Assembly (NCBI GenBank): GCA_001953115.1
Contig: LSSL01002497.1
Span: forward strand, 1 to 12,952
Length of the DNA stretch: 12,952 nucleotides
Direction of reading: 5' to 3'
Source of the DNA: Smittium mucronatum
Taxonomy: Eukaryota; Kickxellomycota; Harpellomycetes; Harpellales; Legeriomycetaceae
Below are positions 9,129 through 12,952 of the stretch, in pieces (position 1 is the stretch's first letter; each line of letters starts with the position of its first letter). The position numbers and the translations under genes were made by a program. The notes under the pieces are model-generated. The model saw nothing but the letters and a program-made list of their open reading frames with translations. It did no database searches and was not told where the DNA came from.

Positions 9129-9718
9129 TTAAATAATAGCATATAGATCCTCCTGGTTTAATAATGGTTTTATATCCGAAATCACAAGCTGTGTGGGTTT
9201 TCCGGATAAATCCTATACTTTATTGAGATTTTTGATTTTTGACTGAGTAATGGTGGCTGATATGTCTGATAAAAGCTCTCGCATGATGCTCTCAAATCTT
9301 AATTCAGAGTCATCAGTGATGTTTATCCCTGTATATTCTTGAATTATTCTACAAATAGTAGCCAATTTTCTTGGTAGCTTGGGCAAGAGCCTTTTGGATC
9401 TCTTATAAGGTTGATTATGCTTTTTAATGGTGTTGGATTCAGAATCATTCAGTGTTAGAAGGTTATAGTTCATCGAACTTGTTTTTGGGCTAAAATAAAT
9501 ATTAAAATACGTTATTATTTTGTCAGTGATGAATTAAAAAAGTCTTCTTCAATGAACATGAGAGCGCTGATGAGTTATCGGTACACAGAGAGGTCCGTAA
9601 TTGGTATTATAGCGGTGTTAAAAGGATCAAAAATCTCTTATTCAGGCATCCTTTCTCCCTTTAGTATATTGACTTTTTCCATCAGTTCAATAAGAATATT
9701 CTTAGATTCTGAGTCCAT
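9129..9718 (-). pseudogene. Gag-like first ORF of DIRS-like element, broken
   Basis: The first plausible start is the ATG at 9716-9718, in a CCATGG context just inside the 5' repeat. It opens a short acidic frame (MDSESKNILIELMEKVN) that stops at 9638 and is readable again to 9575. Another frame, open from about 9536, runs through LLPKLPRKLATICRII and LRFESIMRELLSDIS to a stop at 9213, and beyond it reads IKPLLNQEDLYAII to 9129. Position upstream of the polymerase and the helical charged composition suggest the Gag-like protein of this element class, whose sequences are poorly conserved. No zinc knuckle was seen. Assignment rests mainly on position. Confidence 0.5.
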
Positions 9719-9799
9719 GGTTTTAAAATTGAAGGGATAAGAATTTATATTATACTCTGTATAAATTCTTTTGCAGTTTGAAAATCTCTTTACTGGTAG

Positions 9800-9960
9800 A
9801 GTACCTTTTCAAAAGAAAAGATGTTAAGGATATCACTATTCACCTACCACATATTCTATATTAAAAAAAAAAGTTTTAGTTCATTTCATTTACTAGAATC
9901 AATTGGTTTTAGATTTTCGGTTTAGTTTTATTCAATAAGATGATAACTCTTAATATTTCG
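9800..9960 (-). repeat. 5' inverted terminal repeat of the DIRS-like element
   Basis: This is the inverted partner of 5605-5780. It begins about 80 bases upstream of the gag-like start. Homology fades beyond 9960, so the true 5' end may lie a little further out, near 10000. Confidence 0.7.
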
Positions 9961-10261
9961 ACACTGAAATATAATTGATTAAAATAACTTAAATTTAACT
10001 GCTTCCCTATAAAAAATGAGCCTCTTTTTGATTTCTATTTTTTATTTATTGAATCCTATCTTCAAATTATACTGATTAAATTAAAATTTATTTATCAAAA
10101 AGAATGGAATCAGCCATTTTTTTATCTTGTAAATAATTTACCGTTAAAATTAGGGCAGGGAATTTTCAAAAAAAACATATGAATATACACGAAAGAACGC
10201 CTTTAATTTGGTTTAAATCAGGAAATAACTTAAACATAAGCATTATATCTGGATGAGATTA
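9961..10261. other. AT-rich right flank, nothing recognised
   Basis: No gene, repeat partner or strong structure is seen apart from fading similarity to the 3' repeat of the retrotransposon in the first few dozen bases. Confidence 0.5.
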
Positions 10262-10447
10262 AACTATAGAGAAATTGGGTGAATTTTTAATCATTTTAGA
10301 AAGAAAAAATTGATTCCAGAATTGTGGATAATGTTCTAGAACTTGTACTTGTGGATTTATCTCATGGTAAAAAATACCATTTTCTCGTTTTCGCAAAGCA
10401 ATATCGTGCTTAAAACGGAACTCGGCGATTATCTTGGCAGCGTTTAC
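10262..10447 (-). pseudogene. Protein-like island of 62 codons, family unknown
   Basis: This minus-strand stretch is open for 62 codons without an initiating ATG at its start. It is GC-richer than its surroundings. The peptide has a balanced composition, including AAKIIAEFRFKHDIALRKR, FYHEINPQVQVLEHYPQFWN and a final PNFSIV before the stop at 10259-10261. The frame is preceded by TTCCTTTAG, which resembles a splice acceptor, so it could be an internal or terminal exon; a decayed gene fragment is equally possible. I do not recognise the family. Confidence 0.35.
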
Positions 10448-11374
10448 CTAAAGGAAGTTATAGTTCAAGCCTATGATGGTCATTTATGATTTTTAATCTA
10501 AGCTATTTCAAAACTGAAAATTTAATTATGCGTCCGTTTATAAAAATCAACCTCCGAATACCTAAAAAAAATTGATATCTAATCTTTGGGAGAATTAATT
10601 ATAAGCTCAAGAATAAAATTTGGCAATTGTGGAGGTCCTAAGGACAGAAAAAGAATTTTCAAGATAAATCAATTAAACAATAATAATCAAACTTAGCTCG
10701 AAGATAAATAAATATATAAATAACAGATTTTTGAATTTATTTAATAAAAAGTAACTAGAATTTTGGATTATAATAGGTTCTTTATATTTAAATTGAGCTA
10801 AGGTTGATAAAAAAATATTTTTTAATGTCAAGTGAGGGGTATTTTAGTAATATTGAGTTAAATATTTGATTTAGAGTCTCAAAAATTAGAGGAATGTTAT
10901 ATTAGACTAAAAATTTGACTCTAATAAAATATTATTATTTTTATAAATGTACGTATAAATATTACACTAGTATAACTTTTAAATGGGAGAGTCTTGATGA
11001 TGAGGGCATTTAATAGCGAGGTCTGTTTTAGCTAAAATTCTTAAAAATTGTTTTTTATCCAATAAAAGTGAAATTTACGATAAAAAAAATTAATTTGCAT
11101 TAAACGCCATTTAAATATCTAATTAGGATAGTAGATTAATGAAAATTTCTATCTATTTTGTTCAATAGAAAGGACTAAATTTAATTTTATAAATTCATTG
11201 CATGAATTTAATCGATTAATTATCCAGTAAAAGTGATATGCAACAAAATTCCCTCTTCATTAAGAATCCCCCAAATATTAAATTTGTACAAATATGTACG
11301 TAGAGACTATGAAATCTTAAATGTATATGTTTTTGTTTTAATGATATTTATGAAAGTTAAATTGACTTATAAAA
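10448..11374. other. AT-rich right flank, no recognised gene
   Basis: About 0.9 kb without recognisable features. A 64-codon plus-strand frame at 11233-11427 crosses into the diverged repeat extension and is not supported as a gene. A slightly GC-richer patch at 10985-11035 shows no motif. Confidence 0.55.
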
Positions 11375-11498
11375 TTAATATAAATCCGTTATATAAAATA
11401 AAATGGATCAAAATCAAAAAAATTTAAACTTAGTTCTACTAAAACATAAAACTTAAACTATGATATCTTGCAAATAATTTAATTGGATGGTTGATATT
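11375..11498 (-). repeat. Diverged inner extension of right inverted repeat
   Basis: This is the partner of 1443-1565. It aligns only with gaps and many mismatches, in contrast to the adjacent 11499-12952. In such AT-rich DNA part of the match could be chance. The collinear order of several short matches is the reason for reporting it. Confidence 0.5.
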
Positions 11499-11510
11499 TG
11501 ACATTATATT

Positions 11511-11538
11511 CCAACTTTTCTTTGTTTAAAGAAGTTGG
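11511..11538. other. Hairpin at inner edge of right arm
   Basis: CCAACTTTTCTTTG and TAAAGAAGTTGG are near-complementary with a very short loop. The structure sits at the point where the highly similar part of the repeat ends. Confidence 0.5.
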
Positions 11539-11941
11539 GCTATTTATTTTGGGTTTGGAATACTATTTCTAACCTTACACCAACTGAAATTTGAACTTTT
11601 AGGCCCGAGTAAATTATTTGCTTTCGGAACACTCTGTGAACTCTGGGTGTTTGTAAAAACTCTCTACCTTAATAACCCCAGAACTAAATCTCGGATACTA
11701 TGCATTTAAATTACGGAGAAAAATATGGATATTTCAATGAGATTTAAAGGTAAAAAATTTACACAAATTACCTTTTTTAAATCGTCTCCATTCTCAAGGC
11801 TGTTTATCGAGATAAAATTTATGCAATCAAAGATTATTTTGAAAAAATGAATTTGAAAGAGTTGACAATTTATTCTTGAGCGAATAATAGCTTTGTAAAA
11901 CTGAATGCCACGTTTTTCAAATTCTCTTTAATATTGAATAA

Positions 11942-11954
11942 CCCCCCCCCCCCC
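11942..11954 (+). repeat. Poly(C) run of 13 in right arm
   Basis: Mirror of the G13 run at 989-1001. Confidence 0.9.
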
Positions 11955-12576
11955 AATTATCAAACTCAATCTCCAAAGCTCTGGGATGTTTATTATATTT
12001 TTTTATAAAAATTATCCAATAAAAATCATATGTTTTATAAATCAATATTGATTGTGCTAGTTAGTGAATAATGCAAATAGTAAAATAACACATAAATTTA
12101 TTAGCTTAGATACAAAATCAAATAATAAATTTTTTCTATTTTTGACATTATTTTTAAAATAATCTTATTTTTAATACTATATTCAAAAACATATCCTTAT
12201 TTTTGATTGAACCATGAATCAATTTCTTGAAAATAAACCTTTTTTTGAGTAATATTGAATAAACTGGGTTAAAAAAACAAAAATTATCAATTCAATATAT
12301 GAGCTCAATTATACAAACCAAAATATCTTTTATTATTTTTGAATTGATTTGGGAAAATTGAGTTAGAAAACCAGAAAATTTTTATTTCCAAAAAAATAAG
12401 TTTTTTTTTAAAATATCCCAAATTTATAAATAACGGAGTTATTAAGGAATAAAAAATCATAAAATATATTGTTTTCATTTTTTTATAAAAAAAAGTTAAA
12501 ACATATACCAATTCCAATACTAATTTACTCCAAGTCAATAAAGATTGAGGAATTGGCTTAACTAATTAATATACAT

Positions 12577-12640
12577 CCCCTAAGAGTGAAATACCTTGCC
12601 GTGGCTTAGGGGCTTAATAGTGTACTTTTCGAAGTACACT
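12577..12640 (+). other. Two adjacent hairpins in right arm, one with a TTCG loop
   Basis: CCCCTAAG at 12577-12584 pairs with CTTAGGGG at 12605-12612. Six bases later AGTGTACTT at 12619-12627 pairs perfectly with AAGTACACT at 12632-12640 around the tetraloop TTCG. UUCG is an exceptionally stable RNA tetraloop, so the plus strand of this arm could form a structured transcript. Alternatively these are protein-binding palindromes in DNA. No known RNA family was recognised. Confidence 0.72.
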
Positions 12641-12700
12641 AGACCAAAATTTCACACAGCGTTGTACTATTCATGGTTGGGAATAGTGGAGACAGCGCAC

Positions 12701-12730
12701 AGCGATTCTGAGAACAGCGATTCCAGAGAA
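12701..12730 (+). repeat. 15-base tandem duplication specific to right arm
   Basis: AGCGATTCTGAGAAC is followed directly by AGCGATTCCAGAGAA, an imperfect second copy. The corresponding part of the left arm (about 240-265) has a single unit. It is therefore an arm-specific change made after the two arms last shared sequence. Confidence 0.8.
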
Positions 12731-12938
12731 GGACCAAACAGAAACAGGAGGAATCGATAGTTTAGCACAGTTGAGACATAGTATAGTGCACAAGTCCAGC
12801 TTTCGACAGTCAGACGGATCTCAGCGTCTAACAGCTATTTGTAGGAAAGCCATGTATATCAAACCCTCATTTGGGTAGGAGCCTTATTTTATTAATCCTG
12901 TTAGAAGTAGGCTCTGACTAGGAGCTCACTAACTTCAA

Positions 12939-12952
12939 TGAACTATTGTTCA
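12939..12952. repeat. Terminal palindrome TGAAC-TATT-GTTCA (right)
   Basis: This mirrors 23-36 and ends exactly at the window edge. Sequence beyond it is unavailable, so neither the true end nor a target-site duplication can be judged. Confidence 0.55.

Larger units (their letters stand above)
5551..9960 (-). mobile_element. Decayed DIRS-like tyrosine-recombinase retrotransposon
   Basis: Read on the minus strand, the element runs 5' inverted repeat (9960-9800), gag-like region (9718-9129), reverse transcriptase (8955-7734), RNase H (7733-6836), tyrosine recombinase (6835-5890), internal complementary segment (5856-5785) and 3' inverted repeat (5780-5605, outer end to 5551). Replacing a DDE integrase with a tyrosine recombinase defines the DIRS order. 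Inverted rather than split direct repeats point to the DIRS1 type rather than Ngaro or PAT. No adenine methyltransferase domain, found in many DIRS1-type elements, was seen. Its 4.4 kb is slightly short for the group. The coding part is clearly GC-richer than both flanks. Many stops and frame changes show that it is dead. Confidence 0.85.
11499..12952 (-). repeat. Right arm of ~1.4-kb terminal inverted repeat
   Basis: This is the reverse complement of 23-1442 and runs to the last base of the window, so it may continue outside. Relative to the left arm it carries a 15-base tandem duplication at 12701-12730 and an extra AT-rich stretch of about 17 bases near 12148-12165. The C13 run at 11942-11954 mirrors the left G13 run. 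A 77-codon open frame (12305-12538, minus strand) lies in this arm. The matching left frame has a stop near 586 and the differences are mostly amino-acid changing, so I do not call it a gene. Confidence 0.93.

Noticed and set aside
9552..9740. 62-codon plus-strand frame
   Set aside because: Antisense to the gag-like start region; no motif.
11233..11427. 64-codon plus-strand frame
   Set aside because: It runs into the diverged repeat extension, has low-complexity composition and no recognised motif.
12305..12538. 77-codon minus-strand frame inside the right arm, partly matched in the left arm
   Set aside because: The left copy has an in-frame stop near 586, differences between arms mostly change amino acids, and the composition is Phe/Ile/Lys-rich as expected by chance.
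1..12952. CRISPR array, bacterial operon or phage
   Set aside because: No regularly spaced direct repeats, no tightly packed genes, no ribosome binding sites; composition and mobile element type are eukaryotic.

Overview
The window looks like repetitive DNA from a very AT-rich eukaryotic genome. There is no bacterial gene packing, no ribosome binding site and no intact gene. It contains long homopolymer runs and an (AT)n microsatellite. The recognisable proteins are those of a DIRS-type (tyrosine-recombinase) retrotransposon, a group known from crustaceans, other animals, fungi and protists. I cannot name the host; an arthropod or a fungus would fit.

Layout. (1) 23-1442 and 11499-12952 are long inverted repeats of each other, about 1.4 kb per arm, differing by eye at only a few positions per hundred. 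A much more diverged inverted similarity continues inward to about 1565 and 11375. The arms carry mirrored landmarks: a short terminal palindrome, two adjacent hairpins (one a perfect 9-bp stem with a TTCG loop in the right arm), and a 13-base G/C run. (2) 1566-5550 is AT-rich left flank. About 3135-4399 holds a plus-strand reading frame with far fewer stops than expected, probably a decayed gene of unknown family. (3) 5551-9960 is a decayed DIRS-like retrotransposon on the minus strand, in the order gag-like region, reverse transcriptase, RNase H, tyrosine recombinase. Diverged inverted repeats of about 160-175 bp flank it, and an internal segment complementary to the outer end of the 3' repeat lies just after the recombinase, as expected for the internal complementary region of DIRS1-type elements. 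(4) 9961-11374 is right flank with one GC-richer, protein-like island on the minus strand (10262-10447).

Interpretation. The simplest reading is a nested structure: a DIRS-like element lying inside a larger unit bounded by 1.4-kb terminal inverted repeats, or between two inverted copies of one repeat. The retrotransposon is inactive: it needs at least five frame changes, has many in-frame stops, and has lost or altered catalytic residues (YLED where YxDD is expected; a serine at the last RNase H aspartate). The outer arms are far better conserved with each other than the DIRS repeats are, so the arms are either younger or kept alike by gene conversion. The family of the outer unit is not identifiable here; no transposase, integrase or DNA polymerase motif was recognised.
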